A stretch of DNA of 64,000 nucleotides from Morinoia aosen (lineage: Eukaryota > Arthropoda > Malacostraca > Amphipoda > Talitridae). A model generated the notes under the pieces. It worked only from the letters and a program-made list of their open reading frames with translations. It did not search any database and was not told the origin of the DNA. Shown piece by piece: positions 46,301 through 55,125 of this stretch; position 1 is the first letter of the stretch; the number at the start of each line of letters is the position of its first letter. Both the position numbers and the translations under genes were made by a program. Location: positions 23,737,360 through 23,801,359 of the forward strand of contig CM059562.1 of the NCBI GenBank assembly GCA_030386875.1, written 5' to 3'.

Positions 46301-49300
46301 ATCACTTAAGGGCACGGTTTGGGTCTATTTTCAGATTATGGTCATTTTTCAGTTTATAAACTCATCTTATAGAGATTTTTCTTGCGCATCCAACGATATA
46401 ATTGTCTTTCAAGTTCGTCAATTGGTTGGTCTTCTGGACGGGGTAAAAGACACGCACTAGTGTGACCTTGGGGTGCGCCAATGGATGGGTGACCTCCCTC
46501 TTCCCCCCCCCATTACAAGCCAGTATTGAGTGTTTCTCTACTGGAATAGCAAGAGAGTTCATTCATGGCCTAACTTGAAATGCTTTCCTACTCAAATGAA
46601 ACATAGTATTACTCAGTTATAAATTATGATGGTGTAATTGAGTGTTTGTTTTGAGTCCGGCTGCTGAGTCATCAGCTAATTAGCTGGCTATGTAAACATA
46701 AACGCCTCCCGGAGTTTTGAAGCTACAGGAATGGCAATTATATCAATCGAAAGGGCCTAAAAAGAGCTACAAAGCAATACAGGTTTCTGAAAAAAAATTT
46801 AGTCAGCATTGAAAATAAAAAATTATTGAAAAATTAACCATGTTTTGAAACTTATATTTATTGACTTCTGGTATGGATCCTTACCCACTATTTTGAAGGT
46901 ACATAAGAAGGTACAGAATCACTGATAAGACTCAATTAAAAAATTTGTACAGAACGAAAAAATTTTTTTTTTGGAAAAATGGCTTTTCTGAATACTCACC
47001 TTCTTGATTTTTGAAAACCTACTTCTTCCACCGTTTTGAAGGTACAGAGATGGCGAGCATACCAATCAATAGCGATTGAAAAGGAAAATAGATCCGGTGC
47101 AAAAGTTTTTTTAAATTTCAATTCACCGCGAAAATTAGAAGCAAATTATACAAAAAAGTGGAAAAAGAGGTCATTTTTGGGGAAAAAAGTTCTCAAAATT
47201 AAAAAAATCAAATAATCGAAAAACTTTTGCACCGGATCTCTAGACAAGACAATATGCTATGTAGAGAATATTTTCTGAGTTCTGTGAGTTGAAAATTGTA
47301 GGAGGAGTAGGATTTTCCGCAACACATGTTTTTTCATGTTTTTTTAAGAAAAATCTTATTCACGTATGGTTACAAAAAATTTGCACAAATCAAAAAAGTT
47401 ATTAACAATTTACATCGACGGTAGATATCTCAGAAAAATCCACCGAGAACTTACAAACTTTTTTTTTTACCCCGAACCGTCCCCTTAACAGTCATGCTGT
47501 TAACAACTTAACATGTGTATTGTGTGAGCTGGAGTGCTTAGCAGCGCAAGTCAAGCCAGTCAGCCACACTGTTACATGTTACAACATGTAGTGGCATGCC
47601 AATTTTTTTTTTTTAATTTGCCAAAAAAATCACTTTTCGCAGTGCAGGATAGCAACAAATATTAAAATGGTTGAAAGTAAATGCTCTAACAGATTCCATC
47701 GTCAAATTTGTTCCAGTGCAGCTTGAATGCTCACCATAGGCCAGTCGTTTCTTTACTTTCTCACCCCATGATGGCTGCGGTCATGTTTTGCCCCATCTGA
47801 CTACAATTGTTAGACTTATTTCAATTTAAACAATTTATTTACCACAGGTGATACAGAGGTAGAATGTTTCTTAAGTCTAACACAATGGTCAAATTTGAGT
47901 ATAGCTACCTGTGGGCCCGAATAAGTTCAGCGACTTCTAGGGCATCCTACCATTACATTATTCTAGGGTGTACTATAATGTTTAACCTAATTCACTTAGC
48001 CTAGTTTCACATTAGACTGATCAACAAGATAATGAACTTGATATTGATGTTTCATTTTACAACATTTAAGGCAAAGCTCTCTCAGGAGACTGATATTGAA
48101 GAGTGGTTGGCTGAGTACAATCCGGAGTTCATCGATGCGCTTTATTCCTATAAATTGAAAGACTCCAACATCTTCCCAAAACACATGTTTAATGAGAATA
48201 TCACCAAGACAATGACTCTTTATTGATGGTGGGATATTTAAGACATGAAACAGCAGAAAATGTAGATTCATGAAAAAACACTGGCAGAGGGTTTCTGCAA
48301 GTTTATAAGCAATCTTCATTCATGCCCCACCAGTTCAGGATCCATTGAGAGAATTTTTTCAACATTTGGAATTGTGTGGAATAAATTGAGAAATAGATTA
48401 GGATCAGAACGCACACAGAAATTGGTCTCAGTATATCGCCACCTCACAAATGGTCATCATGTGGATGACAACGATGAAATGGCAGTGGATGTAGAAAGAG
48501 AAACACAGTAGTATGGTAGTAGCAGTCTAGTCTAGAAGACAGGGAAAATTCAGAAGTCTCTATATTAAGTGGTCAAACTGCATTTTTTTCTAAATTTATG
48601 TTTTTTATTATTTATTATTATTAGTCCCTCAAGTTTTTTTGTGATTAAGGTTTTTCTAATTTGATTTGTATAGGGTTGGTGTTTTGTTTTACAATGTTTT
48701 CTTGTCATAGTCATGCACATGACTTAGATACTTATTTTGACAAGATAAATATTTAGCTCATTTTGATTCTATAAGCTTAAAAACAAATAAAATTTACATA
48801 ATAATAAAACCCAAAAAAACCCACTATTTAGTGGGTTTTTAGGTGTGGGTTTTTTTGGGCTTTTTTGGATGGGTTTTTTTGGGTGGGTTTTTTATGTGCC
48901 AACCCTGATTACCTACCGCTATACCTCGTTAAATACTCATTTAACGAAAAAGGTGTATAGAAGAAAAGTTGTTTATTTTGATGTTATTACCCTGATTCAA
49001 GCAACAAAAATTTGAAAATTGATGAGTAGCTGTTTTTTCAAGCGCATTTGTCATCAAAGACGAAACTAAACTTACCGCTATAAATTGTAAAATACTCATT
49101 TGAGACGGAAAGTGCATAGAAGAAAACTTGTTTATTTTGATTCATTTAATTAGATTCAGGCATCGAAAAGCGGAAAATCGATAACTGACATATCCTTCAG
49201 ATTTACCAAACATTTTTAAATGTGTTCCTTTAGTTAGTTATTCTTTGGAATAGAATTTTTAATTTCCATGAGCCCATTAAACTCCATATTGACCAAATTT

Positions 49301-49473
49301 TTTACAGTGCAATCAATATTCAAACATTAAAATATGAATTCTGTACTTGCATTTTTTTTCAACAAAGTAAATATACTGATTATAATGACCAATGAATATA
49401 ATTTAGCCGGTTTTTATTATACTTTTTTGAATACACATTTAATACCACTCACCTTGGCACACCTAATATTCAT
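37257..49473 (-). CDS. NAA10: N-alpha-acetyltransferase 10, catalytic subunit of NatA (five-exon gene)
   Basis: Coding exons: 49,473-49,453; 42,818-42,679; 42,467-42,384; 41,901-41,761; 37,359-37,257. All junctions are GT-AG and all phases agree, giving 162 residues. NatA (with NAA15) acetylates Ala, Ser, Thr, Gly, Val and Cys N-termini on ribosomes after Met removal. The GNAT fold is complete: 'MNIRCAK', '[19 protein letters not shown]' (substrate loop with Glu24), '[20 protein letters not shown]' with the acetyl-CoA motif R82-R83-L-G-L-A87, '[18 protein letters not shown]' and '[18 protein letters not shown]'. To my knowledge residue numbering is collinear with human NAA10 through this core. 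The C-terminal tail after KRNL is only 11 residues, shorter than the acidic tail of vertebrate NAA10. An alternative last exon is possible. Confidence 0.95.
37945..38270. repeat. dispersed repeat R1, copy 3 (intron 4)
   Basis: Related to 290-600 and 12,590-12,860. Shares the AGGRAGVATGAAGGCACCAT start, GTGAACCGAAAT block and AATTCCCACAGAATCAATAC end. Confidence 0.55.
38271..39687. other. NAA10 intron 4 sequence
   Basis: No gene or element recognised. A C14/A9 homopolymer run lies at about 39,465-39,487. Confidence 0.4.
39688..40827. mobile_element. foldback element in NAA10 intron 4
   Basis: Perfect 11-bp inverted ends GGGGGTCCTCC (39,688) and GGAGGACCCCC (to 40,827) enclose 1.14 kb with internal direct and inverted copies of a ~110-bp block (ACAAAGACAGTTTTRRAATCC, at about 39,898, 40,556, and inverted near 40,090). 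No coding potential. No clear TSD; superfamily not assigned. Confidence 0.55.
40828..41760 (-). other. NAA10 intron 4, 5' part
   Basis: AT-rich intron sequence. Nothing recognised. Confidence 0.4.
41761..41901 (-). CDS. NAA10: NAA10 exon 4
   Basis: 141 bp from TTGCAG|GCGGCTG to TTCAC|GTGAGT. Codes for the acetyl-CoA loop and following helix: '[20 protein letters not shown]', '[20 protein letters not shown]', 'YTNTLKF'. Confidence 0.95.
42384..42467 (-). CDS. NAA10: NAA10 exon 3
   Basis: 84 bp from CTGCAG|GTATGT to CACAG|GTTTGT. Codes for '[20 protein letters not shown]' and 'LAVRRSH'. Confidence 0.95.
42679..42818 (-). CDS. NAA10: NAA10 exon 2
   Basis: 140 bp from TTTGCAG|CCT to GTGGG|GTAAGT. 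Codes for residues 8-53 and two bases of Gly54: '[20 protein letters not shown]', '[20 protein letters not shown]', 'DRGEIV'. Confidence 0.95.
42819..44640 (-). other. NAA10 intron 1, 3' part
   Basis: AT-rich intron sequence with no recognised element or gene; small open frames here are not supported. Confidence 0.4.
44645..45055. mobile_element. foldback MITE, copy 1 (intron 1)
   Basis: About 410 bp whose halves are inverted repeats: outer TTTGGTAAATGTTGAGGATT mirrored by AATCTTCAACGTTAACCAAA, inner TTCTTCTATGCACTTTCCGTC mirrored at about 44,938-44,962. Same family as the split copy at 45,546-49,205. No coding potential. Confidence 0.65.
45060..45545 (-). mobile_element. piggyBac-like element, partial inverted copy
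   Basis: Minus-strand copy of the left ~480 bp of the element at 46,310-47,484. For example, GAGAATTTTCTTGCGCATCC and GAGCTACAAAGCAATA have counterparts there. Lacks the right half. Confidence 0.6.
45546..45802. mobile_element. foldback MITE, copy 2, left half
   Basis: Begins ATCTGAAGGATATGTCAGTT, and the inverse of this ends the right half near 49,205. Interrupted by the hAT element after ...ACCAAACCTACC. The uninterrupted family member (44,770-44,790 inverted) reads straight through this point. Confidence 0.65.
46310..47484. mobile_element. piggyBac-like non-autonomous element
   Basis: Flanked by TTAA on both sides (46,306-46,309 and 47,485-47,488). Inverted ends GGGCACGGTTTGGG and GGGGACGGTTCGGGG. 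Comparison with hAT copy 1 shows this block is absent there and that one TTAA remains, so the insertion is proven. 1,175 bp, no transposase. Confidence 0.8.
47825..48060 (-). mobile_element. 5'-truncated LINE tail in hAT copy 2
   Basis: Inverted match to the 3' UTR at 2,320-2,490 (CCTGTGGGCCCGAATAAGTT...). Absent from hAT copy 1, where GACTTATTTCA joins GGCAAAGCT directly. Confidence 0.65.
48060..48511 (+). pseudogene. hAT transposase C-terminal relic, copy 2
   Basis: '[20 protein letters not shown]' then '[18 protein letters not shown]' and '[18 protein letters not shown]', ending '[12 protein letters not shown]'. Same hAT dimerisation domain as copy 1, with stops between the blocks. The catalytic domain is absent from both copies. 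Confidence 0.8.
48908..49205. mobile_element. foldback MITE, copy 2, right half
   Basis: Continues 45,546-45,802 beyond the hAT insertion: ACCTACCGCTATA, GAAAGTGCATAGAAGAAAAC twice, ending AACTGACATATCCTTCAGAT. Confidence 0.6.
49453..49473 (-). CDS. NAA10: NAA10 exon 1 (21 bp, MNIRCAK)
   Basis: ATG AAT ATT AGG TGT GCC AAG followed by the perfect donor GTGAGT. Seven codons, phase 0, matching the conserved N-terminus of the family and the exon-2 start (Pro-Glu-Asp-Leu). 5' UTR limits are not known. Confidence 0.9.
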
Positions 49474-50139
49474 CTTCAAACAGGAAATTTGAATGCTTTT
49501 TATGAAAATAATCAAACTCTTGAAAATTAAATTAACTGTAGCCTCTAATCACCTAACTTATGGTAAAATTTGTGACAGAAACTAAATACATTAACAAAGT
49601 GTCGAACTTTAATTCCACACAATTATTGGCCCAATTCTAAATCACCAGCCAAACGAGCAGAAATTTGAAATAACTTTTCTACCCTAAAGCTAAATTCTAA
49701 TTGCAGTAAAATAGTTAAATTTACCCTAAATGAATATCCCAATATAACCAGCCAAATAATGTATTTACGTAGAGTAATATTTGAAGAAAATAGTTTTCAA
49801 ATTTATAATAGATGCCTTTGAATGTAATTACTTAGCTCGAATAAGTTCAGTGATTGTTGGGGTATCATTTCAACGGTATAGGTAATTGTTTTTACCCTGT
49901 CGTAATATGATTCCTTTCTTGACTGATCAATAAATAAAATTTCAATGTATTTGACAATCATGATTACATAAAATAGTTTAAATGAGCCAATGGAGAATAG
50001 TATATTGCAGAGAAAACTTTGGATCTCACAACACATTGCCACACCAGAGTGCTGTTAGTCTCCTGGTTCGTGGAGGGAGTATATATGGAGGGAGCATAGC
50101 CGTCTGTGAAGAGAACCAGTTTTTGAGATTTCTCCTGTG
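49474..50139 (-). other. upstream of NAA10 ATG
   Basis: Likely holds the NAA10 5' UTR and possibly a 5' UTR intron, but no exon end could be fixed. A weak trace of the LINE tail lies near 49,840-49,880. Confidence 0.35.
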
Positions 50140-50200
50140 TCTGTGGTAACCAATAGCCGTCTCGCGAGTGTGACGTCAGCACGGAAGCCAGTTCCCTACC
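50140..50200. promoter_or_regulatory. candidate NAA10 promoter core
   Basis: Within 30 bp: a CCAAT box (50,150-50,154), TCTCGCGAG (50,160-50,168) and TGACGTCA, the CRE/ATF palindrome (50,171-50,178). No TATA box. Such clusters are typical of housekeeping promoters, and the site is 0.7 kb upstream of the NAA10 ATG. TGACGTCA also occurs in the P-like element ends, so chance or a mobile origin is possible. Confidence 0.35.
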
Positions 50201-51071
50201 AACTACGCTAGAGTGTGCACGCGCTCGCTGAATGTTCTTCCAGCTGTTTAATTAATCATTCAGTCGTTAATGATTAATTTGGGATTCTAAGACTCCGAAA
50301 GATAATAAATTGTGTTTCCTCACTTGAAGACACTTAATAATATCAAAATTACTAGCAAAGATACATTAAGAGTTGAAAACTATAAAGATTACAGGCCCTT
50401 GATTATAACAAATTAGAGCGACTTGCACGCGCACCTCACCCTTTGACTTGTGGTGAGGTACTAATCTTGCTTTGGAAAATGAGAGCCATTGAGAGGAAGG
50501 GTTGTAGGGAAGGTGGGTGGAGCAACTTCAGCCAAGCGTCTGTGGTTGGCTCAGAATCGGGCATAGAGCGTGCCCGAGTGTTTTGTGGTGAACGCCTTCT
50601 GCCGCACTTCAGTCTAAATTTCATAAATTAATAAAACTACCTTCTAAAAATTAAATAAAGCTAACGCAATCATTATTACGATTTTAGATCACTATTGTCA
50701 TTCAACATTACCCAGAAATCTATTAAAATTTGACCAAAAATATTTAAACATTTTTCGAGCGTCAGCTCGCATCGCGTTTTCATGTAGAACCATTTGGCAA
50801 GCTCGATGGCCATTTTCCAGGCAGACTGCTCATTTCACGTTGTGTGTTCTTCAGATATTAGTCCTTGGGCCCCCAGAGGGGCAATTGTAAGTATCAAGTG
50901 TGAGAGTTAATTGTATTATGTCTTAACTTTCCTGTGTTGTGTCTTAACTTGTTCCGTGTTAGGGAGCTCTCGTTATATTGTCGTAGAAATATTCACTATG
51001 TTGTCTCTGTGCCAGTGTTAGTTAGTCACCAGCCTCAAGCTCACTGCCACATCTTTGTCATTGTTATCGTG

Positions 51072-52815
51072 TGTGCTGCCTTCGCAGCAATTTAGGAAAT
51101 TTCTATTTTCAAACAGCGGTAGAAAATTTGTGCCTTCGAATATCGAGGGAACCAGTCCGCACGTTCACTCGTTTTCCGGAAACGCTCTCTTCCGGTACAT
51201 TAGGTATTTAAACTCTGCGAGCTGAGTAGAGGCTGCCAGTTGTGTTGAAGTAGTGTGTAGACTCCAGAGAAGGAAATGTAAGTAAAGAGTGCTAAATATT
51301 AAGTGCATTGGGTCCCTATAGATGTCTGTTTTGTGTCTCCTACTAGACAGTGAATTCTTAGGTCCTAGAAAAGCTAAAAGATTTCAGGGGATGTTAGAAT
51401 GTGTGCTGTCACAGTTTTTCTGTTTGTGCTTTTACAATTCTAGATACTGATTCTTCATTCGCGGTGCCAATATAATGTAATGCTGTGTTTACCTATTTGT
51501 ACCTGGCTCAAATTGTCTAGTGGTATTGCCCTGTGTTGGACAGGGTTGTGAGACTTTCTTGCAAACACTCAGTCATGTTTTGATTATATTGTTGAGCCTG
51601 ATTTGTTCTGTGCTTGTCAGTGCTACTTAATTTATTTGCTGGAATTCACAGCTGGATTCATTGTGCTCAGTTGTTGATTTGATCTAAGCACATTGCATTA
51701 TATAGATCCTTGTTATCATTCACGATTAATGTTAGTGGATTTAAACTCTGGTATTTGGACTCTAGAATTGTGTAATTCCTCACTCAAGTTGCTATTTTAC
51801 CAGTCTGTAGAGTGTGGTGGTTTTTGCCTATTTTTATTTGTGTGATTTTTACTGTGCTGCGAATATTTTATATTGCCTGGTTGATGATGTGTTCATGCCT
51901 GTTAGGTAACTATTTACTTGTTCAGAGGTGTCTAAGTGTGCCCCCTTGTTCACTTATTAACCACCTTTATAGATGGGTGTGTTTTAACTATGCCCAGGTG
52001 GTACTATAGATTGATAGACTTTTGTGACTAGTCATGTGAGTCAGAAACAACTCAAGTTGTCAGGCACTGTTTACGTAGGAATAGCTGTGTAACTTTAGTT
52101 CAGCGTCTACCGGGTTGGACATGCATTTTTATATGGGAATAGCCGTGTAACTTCAATTCAGCATCTACCTGGTTGGACATTAGTGTGTAGAGCCTACTGC
52201 CTGACCTTAGTATTTAATGAGGGCCTCATTAGGTTGACTGGTTATATCTGATTGTGCCATTGGGATGCTCGTATGAAAATTGTACTAAGTCTCGCCAATG
52301 ATTTGGGTGTTGAATGAGCCGCTGAAGTATTACCCGTGTTCTCTGAATTAGATTTTCTTGTGCCAGTGATGCAGTTCTGCCCCAATTTTTGCGTCCTTAT
52401 TTTCTGGTTTGCCCTCTGAATCACTTTTAGATATGCAATCTCTAAAAACTGTATATTTTTTGTATTACTTTTGTGCTAACTAGACCTTTCTATTTCAGGA
52501 AAATTTATGTACAAATAAATGGCTGCTTAAGACAAGTTTTGCATCATCCGTGGACTTTTCTGAACCTTCCCCTCGTCGATAGAAATTGTTGAGGCAGTCA
52601 CAATAAATTTTCAACAACATCTCTGCAATGTCTCAAATGGCCAAAAGAAGCTCAAAGAAAACCCTTAAACTAGCTGAAGTTGAAGCCGTAAAGACCTATG
52701 ACGATCTTTATGAAGCCCTGTCCAGGGAGAGTCCAGGAGAGGATGAGACGTCGGCCATCTTATCCTTCATAGCTGAACCTTCCCCTCGTCGATAGAAATT
52801 GTTGAGGCAGTCACA
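51072..52815 (+). mobile_element. LTR retroelement with one full LTR and a 43-bp 3' LTR remnant
   Basis: Inserted in the left giant repeat: TSD TCGTG at 51,067-51,071 and 52,816-52,820; starts TGTGCTGCC, ends GCAGTCACA. The 5' LTR is 51,072-52,603 (1,532 bp) with TATTTAA at 51,205-51,211 and AATAAA at 52,515. Its last 43 bp recur exactly at 52,773-52,815, so the 3' LTR is reduced to its end. Between them lies a leader with a gag-like start. Confidence 0.8.
52628..52795 (+). CDS. truncated gag-like ORF, 55 residues
   Basis: Starts 25 bp after the 5' LTR end, where gag should begin. Begins 'MSQMAKRSSKKTLKLAEVEA', then acidic 'SRESPGEDETSAILSF', and ends within the copied LTR end ('AEPSPRR' stop). 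The coding frame therefore runs into the 3' LTR remnant. No domain is recognised, and the function is inferred from position only. Confidence 0.4.
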   Translation: MSQMAKRSSKKTLKLAEVEAVKTYDDLYEALSRESPGEDETSAILSFIAEPSPRR

Positions 52816-55125
52816 TCGTGTTTATGCCGTATTGTGCTGTCAGTGTTAACCGATGTTGGCATTTGCTCCTTAGATATTTTTAGTGCTAAGCCAATACTCA
52901 CTGTATTATATATTTATCAAGTTCAGGATTCTCCCTGTTGTATCAGACATAACATTCTTAACCAATTTTTTAGTCAATATTCAATCAACTCAACTTGCTC
53001 ATTATTTTACAGCTGTATTGTTTTCACAGCTGTATCCTCAATTAAGTAGAGTGTTGATACAGTCAACATTAAAAACCATTCTTAACCAATTTTTAGTAAA
53101 TATTGTTGTTAGGATATTTACAGCTGTATTGTTCTCACAAACTGTAGTCTCAATTAAGTAGAGTGTTGATACAGTCAATATTAAAAATCATTCTTAACCA
53201 ATTTTTGTATTGTAACTAGGAATCTCCCTGCAATTGTATTTTAAGGAAATCAGAGTTAAATAACTGTCTGGAATTCCTTAGCAATTTTTCAAGAATTCTT
53301 TTATAATCCCTGTAGTGACAACTCTCACTATTGATTATTGTTAGTTCAATTTTTGTTTATAATGCTAATGATTAGTCGCTACCTACTCAACTAAATTAGG
53401 GTGTTATTGCTTATCTCTGGTGAAGTATCTGAATATCCTAAATTTCCAACTCCTGGAAATTCTAATCCAGTAAACCTACTTCCAGAGTTGTTGTTCATTC
53501 TAACTCCTAGGATGCCCTAACACTATTCTCATATGCATCATCATGACCAATGTTTTCTGAATCCTTCTTGTGTTCTGAACTTCCTCCTTAGCAACCTATT
53601 CTGTGCACTTTGTGCATGGATTCCGTGTTTCCTACTCTTTTCTAATTGGTGCTTTCCTCTCTCCTCTCGTAGGAACACCCTTCAGAATAGAGGTTTCACC
53701 TTTCTCGTGTTATTTTTGTGTGTCTTAATTTTCTTCTAATTGTTAGTTCATATTTAAACACTTTTGCCTTTAGAAATTAGTTCCCTGTACAGGAGGTTTA
53801 GATCTCCAAGTCCCATGCTGAGTGCTGAGTGTAGTTTTGCTTTGACTCAAGCACATTTTACCGCTGATTTTTCCTAATTTTTACATTAAAAATTAGTGAT
53901 GTTTTATTTAGGTTTAGTTAGATGGTAATTGTATAATTCTTAGTCATTGTATATTGATTATTTCAGTTAGGAAGAACTGGGAACATGTGTTATCTAGTTC
54001 AATGGCATTTAGCAGATGCTGTATGTATTTTTACATTAAAAATTAGTGAGGTTTTTCTTGGTTTAGTTAGATGGTAATTGTATAATTCTTAGTCATTGTA
54101 TATTGATTATTTCAGTTAGGAAGAACTGGGAACATGTGTTTTCTAGTTCAATGGCATTTAGCAGATGCTGTAGATTTTTACCATTAGCTATTAAATTAAG
54201 TGATTATGCCATCTTAGTTTCGCCAGGCAAAAGTTTTGCCTGTGTGAGTTACTAGTGCAGAATTTTTAGCTTCATGCCTTTAGAAATACTAAAATTAATA
54301 TTGGCTCCGAGCAAATTGCCAGTGCTCCGAAGTTGATCCCCGCTCGCACTCCGGCGCCAGAGTGCTGGTGGGGGTCGTTTTCGAAGAGACTTCTCGCTTT
54401 GAGGCGGCATGTTAATGCCAGAATTGTTGCAGCATAGCATGTGTTGATATGTGGTTTTTCCAATAGACCGTGTGCATTTTCACCCAGCTCTCTCGTCCCG
54501 TACAGGATGCTACGAGACACCTTACACTCCATTGCCAACATCACCACCTTGCCAAACTTGGCAAAGGGCAAAAAGACTACCTCCTTACCTTAGTCCTTTT
54601 TTTTATCATTCAATATTCACCCAATGACTGGACGGCAAGTGCAAATACTCATTCCTCATCCACCTCACTACAAACTTAGACCCTTGTAGTGCAGCTAAAC
54701 CACTTGCTGCTTAACCTACAGTCTAGGTGCAACTCAAATCTGGAAGGAATCGCACTTAACGACCTCTATGATCAGAGACACCATTGCCGTCTCGAACCAT
54801 TCTCTACCATTGCACACGGCATTTCCACAATTACATTTTCCACACTGCCGACACAGCTGCGTTCCAGTGGCGGGGCCTACTCAAGATCGGACCTCAACAT
54901 CAGCGCCGTGAAGATACCAAGCTGCCTGGCATCCCACGAATAAAGGCCAGAAAATTCGTAACATATCTCCCTTCTTATCCTTTTCGATGGTCCCAGTCCG
55001 AGGTACAAAACAAATAAAATAGAGTATTTTATGTCATGATTAAAGACGCTAGAAATACAGCGTCCGAATAACCTGAAACTCCTTCAGAGTCAGAGGCCGC
55101 AATCATTCAATTAGTAAATTAAGTG

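Larger units (their letters stand above)
45803..48907 (+). mobile_element. hAT element copy 2 (intron 1)
   Basis: Starts CAGGGATGGAAA and ends ...CAACCCTG. Imperfect 8-bp TSD (AACCTACC left; TACCTACC two bases beyond the right end). Same family as 16,243-17,931, opposite strand. Subterminal GGGTTTT arrays at both ends. Lengthened by a piggyBac-like insertion (46,310-47,484) and a LINE tail (about 47,825-48,060). Confidence 0.85.
50584..55125 (+). mobile_element. giant direct repeat, left copy (probable 5' LTR, 2,793 bp plus a 1,749-bp insertion)
   Basis: Starts TGTGGTGAACGCC. Once the LTR-element insertion and one TSD (51,072-52,820) are removed it is exactly as long as 56,467-59,259, with no gaps and only three substitutions noticed. 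Contains AAATAAAATAGAG (a possible poly(A) signal) near 55,010 and no significant ORF. Confidence 0.7.

Noticed and set aside
50436-50631. Short overlapping ORFs on both strands just before the giant repeat
   Set aside because: Both about 62 codons, mutually antisense, no family resemblance.
54272-54571. 99-codon minus-strand ORF present in both giant repeats
   Set aside because: Conserved only because the repeats are nearly identical; composition and content look non-coding.
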